Positions 23,701 to 35,808 of a stretch of 64,000 nt of DNA are shown here, piece after piece. The stretch lies in contig NW_020170439.1 of NCBI RefSeq assembly GCF_000524195.1, forward strand, positions 319,813 to 383,812, given 5' to 3'. Position 1 is the stretch's first letter. Each line of letters begins with the position of its first letter. This stretch comes from Echinococcus granulosus (taxonomy: Eukaryota > Platyhelminthes > Cestoda > Cyclophyllidea > Taeniidae). Made by a program: the position numbers and the translations under genes. The notes under the pieces are model-generated. The model made no database searches. It saw only the letters and a program-made list of their open reading frames with translations, and was not told where the DNA came from.

Positions 23701-26700
23701 CGTTATTATCCCCCTTCTTTTCACATTATTAGGCGCCACTACCGCTCTGTGAAACTGCGAATGGGTTCAAACAAACTTGTTCTCTATCCCGACGATGTTA
23801 CTTTTCTCGGATCGCAAAATATTCATCGGTGCTCTTACGCTGAGGTTGTTTTTTCCTTAGATCTGCTTCTTTACTTACTAATTTAATTTTGGAGGAGGAG
23901 CGACGCAAAGGAAAAAGCGGATTGCTAATCGACTCCCATCCTTCATGAGTAGGCCTTTGGATAAATTCATCGTGGTCCAGCCATCCTGATTAAAGACAAG
24001 ATGTGTTTCAGATAGGCCTCTATCTGAAGAGCAAACGGTCTGTATATGACCTGGTCTAATAAAGTGCAAACAGTAAAGGACAAAGTGGTAGATTAGGGAG
24101 TGTTTTCGCTTGTCGTCAATGCTTGCCAACGTGGTTCCCGTGGCTTCCGCCAAGGTTTCGTCATTACAGTGTGGATTTACTTCATTCGCATCCTTTCACA
24201 CTCACTCATGTCACATGAGCCTCAAAAGAGCGTAACAATATTGAAGAAGCTATTCCCTACTTTACGAGAATGAGGAGTCTTTCCTAACTTTTGAACTACT
24301 TCCGAGTGTCACCTGCCACCACACCGGAATCCGCAAGGAATGTCTACGGCTTTTGGAATCTTATTAACATGAAACCGATTTTGTTTGCTTCATAGCACCC
24401 GATGGGGTAGAATGATGAAGAATCCATGTTTTATGGTCGAGGTACACGGTTGAACTCCCACAACAAGTACAACCTCTCTTCACAACGAACTGCAAAGACA
24501 AATGAAGGAAATTTTATGGTTTTCGCCTTCCTTGTTTTTAGATTTCCGTTAGTCAGATATTTCCTCCTAGTGCACTAAGCAGTCAGCATGCGGAGGCATC
24601 TGCAGACAGCGAGACAGACGCGGGCGAGGAGGCCTCTTCAATCTCTGGCGCTGAACCGCGTCATACTTTTAAAAGAGTCGCGATTTTTAATGTACGCTTT
24701 TGACCCTTTTGACCTAATTTGTACCCATTTTATGATGACAATGCAAGAGCCAATGTTTAACTTTTTTGTTCTTTACAAAACAAAATTTCTTCTACTCACA
24801 TTTATTATGCAGTAAATAATCAACTCCCTTCTTATAGGGAACATTTTTGCACATCAAGCAGCTGGGTCTGCCATCAATCACTCTGAAAGCAAAAATGGTG
24901 GAGTATCTGCGGAGTCTGCGAGAACTCCGTCATGAAAACCTCAACCTCTTCATTGGCTGTTATGTCGATGCTGATTCCTTCAGCTTTGTCTACGAGGAAT
25001 GCAGTCGAGGCAGCTTAAGGGTATCAATTCTTTCAAAGAATTAGTATATTAACTAAAGTCAAATCTTTAAAGCAATCAATGTTTATCTTTCAATTTAGTC
25101 GGTTTTGTCCAGCAAATCAATCAATCTTGATTGGGAATTCAAGCTGTCGCTAGTCACTGATTTAATTCGAGTAAGTTTTTGGCAACAAGAAACCTTTTAC
25201 TAGCAAAACCTAAGTAGATGCTTCCTTTCAGTCACTCACTTTTTATAAATTATCACAAAAAAGTTCCTTTGATTTGTTCGCTCTGTTCATTTATGTTGCT
25301 AAGTGCGCCTTGGCAACCGGTATTTAGGACTGATTCATAGTGTAAAATAATGCAAAATTTTGTTTGGATGTTAGAAATAGCAAAGGCGAAATTCATGCTG
25401 CCAGGTGAAGCACACCAAACGGGGCCTGAAGAGCTCAGATTTATATTAAAGTAGATAGTCAACTACTAAATTCATGCAAAACCCTCTCCATAGAGAATGC
25501 TAATGCTTAAAAATTCACCTCATGCCCCACTGATTTCAGTAGTACTTTAAAGAAGGCAGGCTTCTACGTAAGTAGTCAAAAATTGCGAAACAGACCCTTA
25601 CTCTGGGCCCCACCTAAGCTCTCATTCGCCCTCAATGGTTCCACTCCACAGGGCATGGCCCACCTCCACAAAAGTGATCTCGCTATTCACGGATGCCTGA
25701 CCTCTGAGACTTGTGTAATTGACAACCGATGGGTGCTCAAGGTCACGGATTATGGACTACAGAAGATCTATTCTATGTACAACCACTTTCCGACTAGAAC
25801 TCCCGCTGGTGAGACTAGTTTTTCTAGGATATTTTATACTTTAATATAAAAAGACGAACTTGCCAATTTTCTGCCGAGTTTCTGGATGTATAAATGCAAC
25901 GGGTAACGAAGTTGATGATGTAAAGCTGTAAAATTCTTGCTTTTGTTAACAGTTTAAAGTGAACTAATGCAACTGCGTTATCGGTTACTGCGGCTTTTGT
26001 AGAAGAGCCTTCCATAAAACGTCTGCAGTGGGTCTGCGCAGGTTATAGCGACCCTTCTGTGAGTTTAAGGTCTGGAAATAATCAGTCAAGGAGATCAGGA
26101 TATGTGCCATTCTAGGTGGAAATTGCTCACCGTTGCTACTATCGCAGCACCTTTTTTCTCCCAAGTGTCGTTATCATCAGGACTTAAAGCTGTGCAACCG
26201 TTTGGTCTCTTGGTCTTTAGAAAAGCTCTATCTAGCACCAGAAATGCTGCGCAACTCCTTAGCCGCCGAGGTTGGCAGTCAGGAGGCGGATGTGTACGCG
26301 GCAAGTGTGGTGATGCATGAGACCTTCTCTTGTACCCCGCCGTTTGGTATAGATCCCAACGATAATGAGGCTGTTGAGGCCGCGCTTCAACGAATCCAAC
26401 GAAATGATGATTCTTTGCCAACTTACCGACCCAGTGTGAGTACCAGGATTCCCGACTGAACCTAACTAGAAGGAAGTTATTTGACTTTCTTTCAGGGACT
26501 ACCTTAACATCCCATCAACAGAATTGTCTGTTTAGTTTTCATCGTCTGAAAACCAGAAAGAAAAGTCCCTTACTTGGAGAAAAAACATCCAAACCTTTAG
26601 CTTTCCTAAGCATCCTCTTTTCTAATGCATTCATTCAGTTTATAGATGTGGATGTGCCTGCAGCCTACATGGGCATGGTACAGCTCTCGTGGTCGGAGAA

Positions 26701-29700
26701 TCCCAAGCTGCGACCAACATTTTGCGAGTTAGAAGCCCAACTTAACCAACTTTCCAAGGGCAGGTAGGCAAGAGGCGTCATGTCTGCTTATACTCTTCAA
26801 CCTCTAGCAACTCCAACATCGTTGATCACATGCTCCAAATTATGGAGAAGTACTCGGCCAACCTTGAGAGTCTGGTGAATCAACGCACAGAAGAGTTACA
26901 AGTGGAAAAGCAAAAGACAGAAATGCTTATCGCCAAAATGCTTCCTCCGTGAGTCCACTTATTTACACAAAGTAGGTGTTGAAAAGAATAGTCAGAACTT
27001 TGAAGCTTTTAAATATCGACAAAAGTACAGGAAAGTAACTGATCAACTGTAAGTCCACTTATATAGACATTTAAAATGTGGATTGAATGTTGCTACTTAA
27101 ATCGTCAAAGTGTTTCCCTGAGTTTAGTACAAGGTGTTCCAATTAATTTGTTCTGTTTTGTCTCAAGTGTGATCAAGCAAGCACAGAAGGGTGTCTGCCT
27201 TTTTCTGAAGGTCGTGCTTGTCGGTGCACTTTTTTGTTGTGTCGAACTGGTAGACCTCATTGTTCCCCTAACATGTCACACACAAAGCGTGCCCAACGTG
27301 TGGAATAAAGCGGTCCACCAACATATGCGGAAAAAAGCGCGCTAATACCTCCTTCAATAGGATTAGATACCGTCAAAATGCAAATAAATTGAAAGCCTTC
27401 TCCTTTTCCTTACCCAGGTCTGTTGCTCAGGCACTTCTATCTGGTACACCAGTGGATCCTGAGGCCTTCTCTGAGGTGACCATATCCTTTAGTGACATTG
27501 TTGGATTCACCACAATCTCAGCCAAGTCCTCACCTCTACAAATTGTCAATTTACTCAATGACCTCTACACAGCCTTTGATGATATGATTCAGACATTTGA
27601 TGTTTACAAGGTGAGTGACTGAAAAACCAGAGAAGTAATTGTTTGGTACTTAGGTTGAAACCATCGGTGACGCCTACATGGTCGCGTCTGGTCTGCCCAT
27701 TCGAAATGGACGCAAACACGCCGGTGAAATTGCAACAATGGCCCTGGAACTGATTAGCATTAGCGGATCCTTTCACATCCCCCACATGCCGGGAGTCCCC
27801 CTTTATCTGCGGCTTGGAATCAACTCAGGTATGCTGTTAGGCAAATTTTATTGTCATTTTTAATAATTTTTGTGTAAATCCAAGCTGTGATCGGTGAGAG
27901 GTATTATGGGCTCCGATGATTGGTTGATCGCAGACTAATTGGTGCGATATAACTTCGCGCGCGCGATTTATGTTCTAAAATTTTGAATTGGTATGCTTCG
28001 TAAACACGGCTCGAGACAGTGCATTTCATTAAATGAACGAATAAACTACAATAATGTTCAAAGCAATAGTAAGTAGAGTACTTAGATATTCAAAAATATT
28101 ACTCAGTGTGTTAAAGAGCGGAAAATTCTATATTTTCGAAGTAGAAACGCAAACTAATTATTGTTGTTTTATTACTTGAAGGAAGGCCTACCTTTATTTA
28201 CATTATATTCTTTTCTTGCATAGAAGATATAAGTGACGTGTTTAAAAATTGCTATTCATTGAAACGGGTGTAAATTTTCCCCAAAATAGTGTTCATCCAT
28301 TTTGATATGGTGCTCCAACCGCAATTTTAGTCAATAATTATTAGGTGCATCCCATTTTTAAACGCATAATACACGTCCAATCGCAGTCGGGTTTTCTGGG
28401 TTCACACAAGGAACAAACAAAAGCCAAAGCGAGGAGATTGTAGTTTTTCCCACGTATCTGGATGCTACGTCGCTATGTTTATCTCAGCGTTCGAGAAATT
28501 CTTGTAAATGTCCAGCCTGGTGATACCAGTTTGAAATTCATAATGAATGGTGAATCGCCACATTCCATTTATAAAGTGGGCTTTATTGCCTCCATGATGC
28601 AGTGGTGCACACGGACTTTGCTATAAGTAATGATGAGATTTGAAAAGCCCGGATACCAAAGTTCATTCCACCTCCCCATCAAACTTCACAACAAGAGAGT
28701 AGACATGTCATTCATCCGAGAACAAAACATTTGTGCACTAGTATTATGGCTAGGGGCTTCTCTTAAAGTTATGAGAAACTATAAAATGGCTATCTTTTTC
28801 CTTTGCCTTGAATGCCCAAAAATGTCAGTTGTTAGTTGGAGGAGTGTCATCAGGGTAGTATGGAGGATGAAGTGAAGCACAATCTCCTCTTCAACACAAG
28901 ATTTCATATGGAATCTTTTCACTAGTCGATTTTGAGAAAGGAAGTGGCAGATCCTCTGGTACTATGTGAAAATGTCACTCAATCACCAAACTTTGTACAC
29001 CATCAGCCTCTATCAAGGGGACTTGTCTGGCCTTTTAAAACTGAACGTTTCGATGGTAATAGTTATCTTTGCAATATCCCCTTAAATACATCCAAAGAGA
29101 GCATAGTCTTGTGGGAATCAAATAGTGAGGTTGGGAGTGGAGAAAAGGGTCAAACGATGCGACACTGTCAACAAACAAACAAACCAAATTGCGCAGTATT
29201 GTTTTATTTGGTGGGAAAAAAGGTAAGGTACAGATTCACAGCTCTTGCTATTAATTGTCTACCATTCGTTAATACAGAGACCTAGAAGTTGAACATTGCC
29301 CTTTTGCAGGTCCCTGTGTAGCCGGCGTAATTGGTTTGACAATGCCACGCTACTGTCTCTTTGGTGATACAGTCAATACGGCTTCAAGGATGGAATCCAC
29401 CAGCACAGGTGAGGTCCTTGAACCGGACATGTGATTGGCCTAATCAAGCATGGCAAGTTTTGCCTTTTTTGACTCCCCACAGTTGTGTTTAAACCCCCCA
29501 CTTCTCTGTTTCATTAGGTCTTCGTCCTCTATTCTTGAGCAAGGATAGACTGTTTTCTCCCACTTGACGCATCTCACTTCCAGTGAATTTTCCATGGAAA
29601 CAGGTTCTTTTCTCTGTGATGCGCTCTACCTCAACATCACTTTCAAGCACTAAGCGTTGACTTCTATACGAAGATTCCGTGGGAAAGACCGAGTCATTTT

Positions 29701-30880
29701 TGAGAGGTTTAAGATCAATGAGAAGTAGCCAAGAGCACACTAGAGTACCAGGCCGATGAACTGACTCATCATAACCCTTTATAATGTATGCGTATGACCC
29801 CATGAACGCATTTTGCAAGTCTAGTCTACAACATGGCACACTAGCCAGATATGCGGGAAACCTCGAAAAATTCTATATGTACTTAAAAGATAGAAGTCTT
29901 TAAAAATGACACTGGCAGTGTTTCTTACAAAGTAAGTAGCCAAGTCTAGCACTTGCCCCAAAACGTAAATTATCCAATCAAATGCAAGTTTTTGGCACAA
30001 GGAGTCAAAAATTAGTCAATAGAATGCCAGTACCCAAACCATGCCTCTTATTGGTTGCCTTTGAATTATTTCAAAACCTATAGTTGCCAGTGTTGATTTG
30101 GTCCCTCCCTCATACGTAAATACTGAATTTATTCGTAATCTTTGCTGGTAAAGCAATTATTTACCTGATTTTGGTATCTTACCTTATAATTCACTGCTGT
30201 CTATGATGATTTTTGTGCTTTTCATGCCAATAAAATGAAATAGCCTAGCATCAGTTTTTTTGTGTAAATGCTCTTCACAGTTATTGGTCCATTATTTAAC
30301 CAGTGTTGCTCTTTTTCCCTGCAGCATTTCGTATCCACGTGAGTTCCCCAGCCAAGGCCATTTTGGATGAGCTTGGTGGCTACCACTTGGAGCACAGGGG
30401 AAAGGTTTTTCTCCGAGGTAAAGGCGAGGTCGACTCCTATTGGTTGGTTGGAAAAGATGGCTTTAATAAGGATTTACCGAAGCCACCCGATGGTGATGCG
30501 TGAGTATTGAGCTTAGACATGGTCAGAACTCATAATCAGAATTATCTAATGTTGGGAACAATTCCTAATTTTATAACCTGTATTCTACTCATAAATAGAC
30601 ACCAACCAAAAAGGTTCATGAGCGGAAAATTAGTAAAATATTTGCCTCTTAAATCTTTTTCAGATTGGCTCATCTAAATGCGATGATAACGAAGGTACCC
30701 CAGGAGGCCAAAACTGAACCTGCAACCAATCAGAACCACTCTTTACTACTCGAAAACCTGGGCAGCAGAAGATGCGGAGGCGAAATGGAACGGAGTAAAC
30801 GACGAAACCGGCATGACCGTCATAAACACCACCACCAAAAGCACCAATCTGCAACCTCTGAGGCGACTGCTAAGACCTGA
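17753..30880 (+). CDS. Receptor-type (membrane) guanylate cyclase
   Basis: It makes cGMP from GTP at the plasma membrane. Exons: 17753-about 18513 (or 18533), 19132-19426, 21115-21302, 22345-22531, 22924-23008, 23733-23844, 24542-24691, 24838-25020, 25099-25170, 25652-25808, 26221-26435, 26639-26763, 26808-26948, 27418-27610, 27654-27828, 29310-29408, 30325-30499 and 30664-30880, about 1180 aa. In order there is a signal peptide ([14 protein letters not shown]), a ligand-binding ectodomain, a membrane span (exon 22924), a kinase-homology domain, a coiled coil and the cyclase domain. The kinase-like part keeps the VAIF...HIK lysine region, but HRD is replaced by IHGCL and DFG by DYG, as usual in this family. 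In the cyclase, both metal Asp residues (FSDIVGF, GDAYM), the guanine-selecting Glu (KVETIGD) and Cys (RYCLFGD) and NTASRMES are intact. Phases from exon 3 onward all agree. Exons 2 and 3 do not join in phase, so one small ectodomain exon is probably missed. The tail is rich in His, Arg and Lys. The ligand is unknown. Confidence 0.93.
22924..23008 (+). CDS. Transmembrane exon of the guanylate cyclase
   Basis: This exon is listed separately because it is only 85 bases. It starts after ttctattttcag, completes Glu from the previous exon and encodes a hydrophobic segment containing [20 protein letters not shown]. It ends in phase with the Arg codon that opens the intracellular exon at 23733. It is the single membrane span. 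Confidence 0.85.
24542..24691 (+). CDS. Juxtamembrane/start of kinase-homology exon of the guanylate cyclase
   Basis: Fifty codons in phase 0 at both ends. An acidic Ser/Glu/Asp-rich stretch ([17 protein letters not shown]) precedes FKRVAIFN, which corresponds to the strand before the kinase-fold lysine. The classical glycine-rich loop is not evident. Confidence 0.7.
27956..27965. repeat. (CG)5 dinucleotide run
   Basis: Five CG units in the large intron of the cyclase domain. Short, and noted only because CG steps are sparse nearby. Confidence 0.5.
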
Positions 30881-31683
30881 CCCAAAATTTGCGGCTACGT
30901 ACAAATTCTTTTCCTGTTACATAACGTAAAGATAGAGAAAACGAAGTAGTCTTTTCTAACCTCTTAATCTAGAACAAAAGTGCACTGGAATATTTTCCCT
31001 TGAAATCAAATAAATAATTTGGGAGAATTTCTTGACAGTTACATTTCGTGTTGTGTAATTCCAAAGCACCCACTTTTATCATGCGGTCAACGTGAACTTC
31101 ACATCCCGGCCTATAATGTACTGATGCTCTGGTAAAAATGACAAACTATCACTCCATTTACACGCACTTGACGTCCTCATGGGTTTTTTTCCAAATGTGA
31201 CTCGAGGATTCATGAGCTGCCCAGATTGGCAACTTCATCCTGCGGGGGTATTCGCGAAATCCAGGGAGTTGCCTGTACCTTTTTTATTACCAACTCGATA
31301 CAACTAGGGATATCGAAGTTATGCCATATTTGGCTAGTCTAGCCCTATTAACACCTTCTTAGCAAAAAGAACGCTTGGAAATGAACACGCATGCCTATGT
31401 GTATTTAATTATCCTTATGGACTAAGTTAACCTCGTTTACAAATATTTTAAAGATTTAAATAGTCCAATAAGAAATAAAGTCGGAAGACCTTAAACAAAT
31501 GTAAATTTTTAAATCCCCACGAAATCATATTTCGCAGGCGGATGTGAGCCAATGGCGATTAGAGGAAAAAAATCGATCGAGGAACCTTGAAAGTAACCAG
31601 TGAATTTGGAGACGTCAATTTAACACGGTCATTGTAGAGAGTATCAACAAAAAGCAAAGAACGACAAGCAAGAAGCCAAAATC
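30881..31683. other. Intergenic stretch, guanylate cyclase to coiled-coil gene
   Basis: 3' UTR of the guanylate cyclase, then the upstream region of the single-exon coiled-coil gene on the same strand. Nothing else recognised. Confidence 0.45.
31009..31014 (+). terminator. AATAAA polyadenylation signal, guanylate cyclase gene
   Basis: Canonical AATAAA 129 bases downstream of the TGA at 30878-30880, a plausible 3' end for the guanylate cyclase mRNA. Confidence 0.55.
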
Positions 31684-32271
31684 ATGTCAAAAAAGGCCTC
31701 AGCGAAAAATTCCGCCCCACAGAATGAGGAACAGTTGTTGCTACAAATTGAGAAACTTCAACTCATAGCACGTCTACTTACTTTCCGAGCATGTCGCTCA
31801 GAAGAGGTGAACAAAAAGTCCGATTTAGCGGTGAGAAAGATGCAACAAAATAAGCTACAACTGAAACAACAGTCGCAGATGATAGTTGATGACTTGGAAC
31901 AGGTCATTTTTGCTATTTTGACATCGCTGAAGTCGTTTCAAGCCGAGGCTAGAGCTACACTCTTCAGCCTGCAGACTCAATTACAAAATTCCGAGCGTCT
32001 GCTGTTAGAATCTAATGAAACTATCTGCCGGCTGACAGAGAAATTGGACAATTTAGAAGCATCTCTGGGAGAAAGTCGTCGGCTCTTTGAAATCAATCTG
32101 CAGGCCATTCATATAACCTACATCAATTGTATTGAGCGTGTGTTTGAACGACTTCAGGAGTTGATTTTAACGGATTTGGAGAACTTGAATCCAGTTAATG
32201 ATGAAGTTCACGAGACGTACTCCAGCAAGTTTAAGGCACTGGGATTGCCTTGCACATTCGACTCCATTTGA
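31684..32271 (+). CDS. Coiled-coil protein resembling dynein regulatory complex subunit 12 (CCDC153), 195 aa
   Basis: An uninterrupted frame from ATG to TGA with no intron. After a short basic N-terminus (MSKKASAKNSA) almost the whole protein is predicted coiled coil, rich in Leu, Glu, Gln and Lys. It is followed by a short C-terminal motif ending SSKFKALGLPCTF. Size, N-terminal Lys-rich start, coiled coil and a terminal helix ending in a ...F/LGL(N)P-like motif match the CCDC153/DRC12 family, a small subunit of the nexin-dynein regulatory complex of motile cilia. This rests on my memory of the family pattern, not an alignment. Flatworms have motile cilia in flame cells, larvae and sensory endings, so the role would make sense. 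Another small coiled-coil axonemal protein is possible. Confidence 0.6.
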   Translation: MSKKASAKNSAPQNEEQLLLQIEKLQLIARLLTFRACRSEEVNKKSDLAVRKMQQNKLQLKQQSQMIVDDLEQVIFAILTSLKSFQAEARATLFSLQTQLQNSERLLLESNETICRLTEKLDNLEASLGESRRLFEINLQAIHITYINCIERVFERLQELILTDLENLNPVNDEVHETYSSKFKALGLPCTFDSI

Positions 32272-33884
32272 GGCGTGAAGTGAAGGGAAGGCTAGTGGTA
32301 GATGGGTCTAGAGTAGGGAAAGAAGACTATAAGGAAAAAAGGAGAGATGAAGGAGAAGAGGGTACTTCAAGATCTCTCTATTTTGTAAAGCAAAGATAAA
32401 GGCTTCACAGGCAACCTTTCTGTTCTTGTTGAATGAAACTGGGTCCAAGAGATAGTGACTAGTAGTAGCTCATTTAAGACGCCACGTGTTCCAGAAAGAG
32501 AGCATAAAACTCACCTTCCTTAAGAAATTTATTCTCACAGACAAAATGTGATTTGCTATTAAACTGGACAAAAGAAAACAGAGTAGCTATGGGTGGTTTG
32601 TTTATTCTTTAAAATCGGCTGATTACCGTCGCACCGACCGCCCGAGTTAACCTTGCTGGAGTTAATAGTAGGTGGAAAGTAGGGCTTTAAACAATCCTCT
32701 TGTCGTCTTAACAGGTCCACGCAGATCTAGTGGACAATAGTAAAACAGTCATTTTGAGTCTTTAGTTGATCTATTTTGACCGCTTTTGAGAGGCTTTTGA
32801 GGATATCTGCCATCAGTATCACCAGGACGCCGATGCAAAGCGTGGAAAGCTGAAGGTGCGTGACAGACAAGTAAATTAGTGTATTTTTTATCCATAAGAG
32901 GAAGAAAGCCCCCTCTCAAATCCTAGCTACCACCGAACCTACCTCACATGTACATCCACAGTATCTTTTCTAATTGGTAAGTGATCAGATAATTGGTGAA
33001 GGCAAAGAAAAGATGAAAACTACTTTGTAAAGTGCTATCAGGAAATACAAGCGATGAGGAAAGTGTTGAAGTCCTCCAAATAGTACCAAAACGTCGATGT
33101 CGAGAACTACATGTCATTGCCAGAATGTGAATCGCCGAATTACTAAACGAGCCAGACCTCAAAACCTCTGCTACAAAAGCAGTGGTCAAACTTGCCAATG
33201 ACAGGACGTGTCATTCGGTCACACTGACGCAGTTTAACCGCTTTACGTTTGATGACTTGAGGACTACTTCATCCGTTCGTGTTCTGGTTAGAACTGACCT
33301 TCTGAAGGCTCCTTCGTTGCTGAGGCATCACTACGACAGTCGGAATTAGCCTTACGTTGTAATAAACAGACCTTTTGGAACAGAGGTGTAAAGGTATTGT
33401 TCGTCCACATCATTCATATGCCTTCACATAGTCCAGGTAAAACACTTCCATAATTGACATTCCCAAATCATTCAGGTCTACTGACGCTTCCGTTGTCACT
33501 TACTTTCATCCAAAATACGAAGTTTAACTGACTGAAAGACGTGGATGAGACTGTGATAGAACTCACATCTGCTTTTCCATGACGTTTTATTCTAGCATTC
33601 CGTACTCACTTCTTCGAACATTGTTGGTTCATCGCCTTCAACAGCATAGCTCTTAAATAACACCTCAAGGCGGTGCACAAAGGCGACTCCTTCATCAGGA
33701 TAGCCCAGAAGTCCAGACTACATCCACAACAAAGGCAAAATTGTGCTCCCACAATTCCAAAATAAAGCCATTTCTCGAACAATAAGTATATTTTTTAATC
33801 AGTGTCAATCTCTAGGAAACCTTTAAAATTATCACTGGTAAAAAGTAACATCACAGTTTGATTGATAAAAGATGTTTGAATAAG
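32272..33884. other. Intergenic stretch between convergent genes
   Basis: 3' flanks of the coiled-coil gene (+) and the SLC37 transporter (-). A short frame at 32944-33198 (-) has no motif. No gene accepted. Confidence 0.45.
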
Positions 33885-35256
33885 TCATTCCTCCGCAATA
33901 ATAGGTGCCAGTTCCTCCACGATACTACCTCGACTTGAAACCCAGCGAATACATAACGGAATGGCAACAAAGATAAGAGTCAGAATGCAACAAATGAGAA
34001 AGAGATGAAAGACCCAATCCCATCCCAGCCTGGCTTGCAAAACCGGTACCAAAATTTGGCCCATTGCAGCTCCCAAACTGCCGGTACCATCAATAAACCC
34101 CGTCATCGTTGATAACACTCGCCTTCCTTGAAGCTGTGGTAAAGCTGCTAAATCTGTCCCTACCACAGCTGATAATAAATTAGCCGGTCCAGCGATCATA
34201 AAGCCTGTTATTCCCATCACAAAACCATTCAAGGCCCATGGACTGCCCGGTGTGTTGCGGTAGACCAGGAGACAGGGCACACAGAGCATCAGGAATACTA
34301 TATTGACCCAGTTCCGCGATACACAAGGTAGATCGGAAATTCCACCGCCGACAATTCCACCGAACAGTCCACCGAGGTCAAAGAACGCTGAAAGGGCAGA
34401 CGCAGTTCCAGCATCCCAGTTAAATTTGTTATGAAGATAGAATGGTAGCCAGAAAAAGAATGAGTAGTTCACGAGTTTGAGACCGGCATAAGCCAACGCA
34501 TAGCATATCAGCTCAGGGAGGCAGAATATACGATATAGAGGGACATGGTTATCACTCCCGGTAGTTTGTTCAGGCTTAGCTGTTCTAACGATCCCGGTAG
34601 GGACTCCAGCAAGCACAAGAAAGATTGCACCAGCGAGAAGGCATGAGGCAGTGAAAAAGACGAACTCGTAGCCATAATCGATGACAGCAGAGGAGAGAAG
34701 AGCACCAATTATGTTGCCGACCCCAGCTGAGGTGGACCAAAGACCAAGAACTAGACCGCGAGCAGACGGGAAGGAGTGCGCAACTAGAGAAATACCAGCT
34801 GGCCATCCGGGCGCCTGAAGAAATCCGTTGATGAACCAGAGAATTCCGTACCAATATCGATTGTAAAAATGGCCCCATTGTGATGGAACTCCAAATAGAA
34901 AGGTTGTGACAGCACCGCCAAACATCCCACCGGCAAGAACATTTCGTGGATCAAAAAGGTCACCAAGCCAACCGGTTACATACAGACCGAGAGCGTAAGA
35001 GAGGAGGAAAAGAAAGTCTAGAGTGCCCATGAAAATGGCGGCGTCATCTGCAGTCGAAAACACGGGGTGCGCATTGTACCAGAGTTCTTGTGGGTGGAGG
35101 GTAATGTTGGTGTTATCCATGTGGCCGACAAGATTTGCAATCATTAGGGGCTTTACAGAGCTCAGGGTCTTGCGGGTGGCGTGCATGAGGGCGTAGGCGA
35201 GGAATGTGCAGACGAAAACTAGGAATCGATCGCCCCGGACACGCCAGTTGGATACC
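33885..35256 (-). CDS. SLC37-family sugar-phosphate/phosphate exchanger
   Basis: A major facilitator membrane protein of the SLC37 family, members of which exchange glucose-6-phosphate or related sugar phosphates for phosphate across the ER membrane. One long exon runs from an acceptor (CAG at 35259-35257) to TGA at 33887-33885. The ORF can be read from ATG 35186. However, the in-frame sequence before it (WRVRGDRFLVFVCTFLAYAL) continues the first membrane helix seen in relatives, so an unseen first exon supplies the true start. Hallmarks are HATRKTLSSVKPLM after helix 1, GWPAGISLV, VGNIIGALLSS, NYSFFFWLPFYL, DLGGLFGGIVGGGISD and IDGTGSLGAAMGQIL. These resemble SLC37A1-A3 more than SLC37A4. 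The loop between helices 6 and 7 is short (about 20 residues around RTAKPEQTTGSDNH), whereas it is long in human SLC37A1-A3. About 11-12 membrane helices. Divergent from ORC1. Confidence 0.92.
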
Positions 35257-35808
35257 CTGAAAAAAAACCGAACGAGAAAAGAGCAGAATGTAAATCAAAT
35301 GCTGATTTTACTGACCGGAATCATGCCAATGCTCGTCAGTTCATAACAACGCTACATTAATGTAGCGAAGTCGAGTGTTACTACATTATTAATCAACATA
35401 AACCGCGAACCAAAAGGAACTAAAAACCGTATATCTGGTAGTTCTAATCACAAAATTTAGTACATTTCCAAGGCACGGATCAGCCGGCTCCCACAGCTTT
35501 AACACCAACACCAAGTTTGCAATCTGACGCGCTAAATATGATACAAACGCTTTAAATCGAGTCATAAATACAACAGCGCTTAACATACTAGGCGCAAAGT
35601 AAAACCCTAACTGCGTAAAATTTATCTTTGGTAAATTAATGGATATAAGTGTCTTAGTTAACTCAAACCACGTCACAATATTTACTTATGATGATTTTGC
35701 TGCTGTGCGATATTTAATTTTCATTGGAGAGTATAAACTCCCCGTCTGACGCTGTTTACATATGGTTAGGCGCAGTAAGAGATTTCCTTTTACGGTGCGA
35801 ATGTTCTA
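35257..35808. promoter_or_regulatory. Divergent intergenic region between the SLC37 gene and ORC1
   Basis: Only about 550 bases separate the first visible exons of the two opposed genes. It must contain the missing first SLC37 exon, the 5' end of ORC1 and both promoters, or one shared promoter. No TATA box or named site is clear. The ATG at 35762 opens a frame of 15 codons that ends at a stop before the ORC1 frame. Confidence 0.35.

Noticed and set aside
35389..35676. Minus-strand open frame of 95 codons as a first exon of the SLC37 gene
   Set aside because: It has no SLC37-like sequence and does not provide the two-base phase needed by the exon at 35256.
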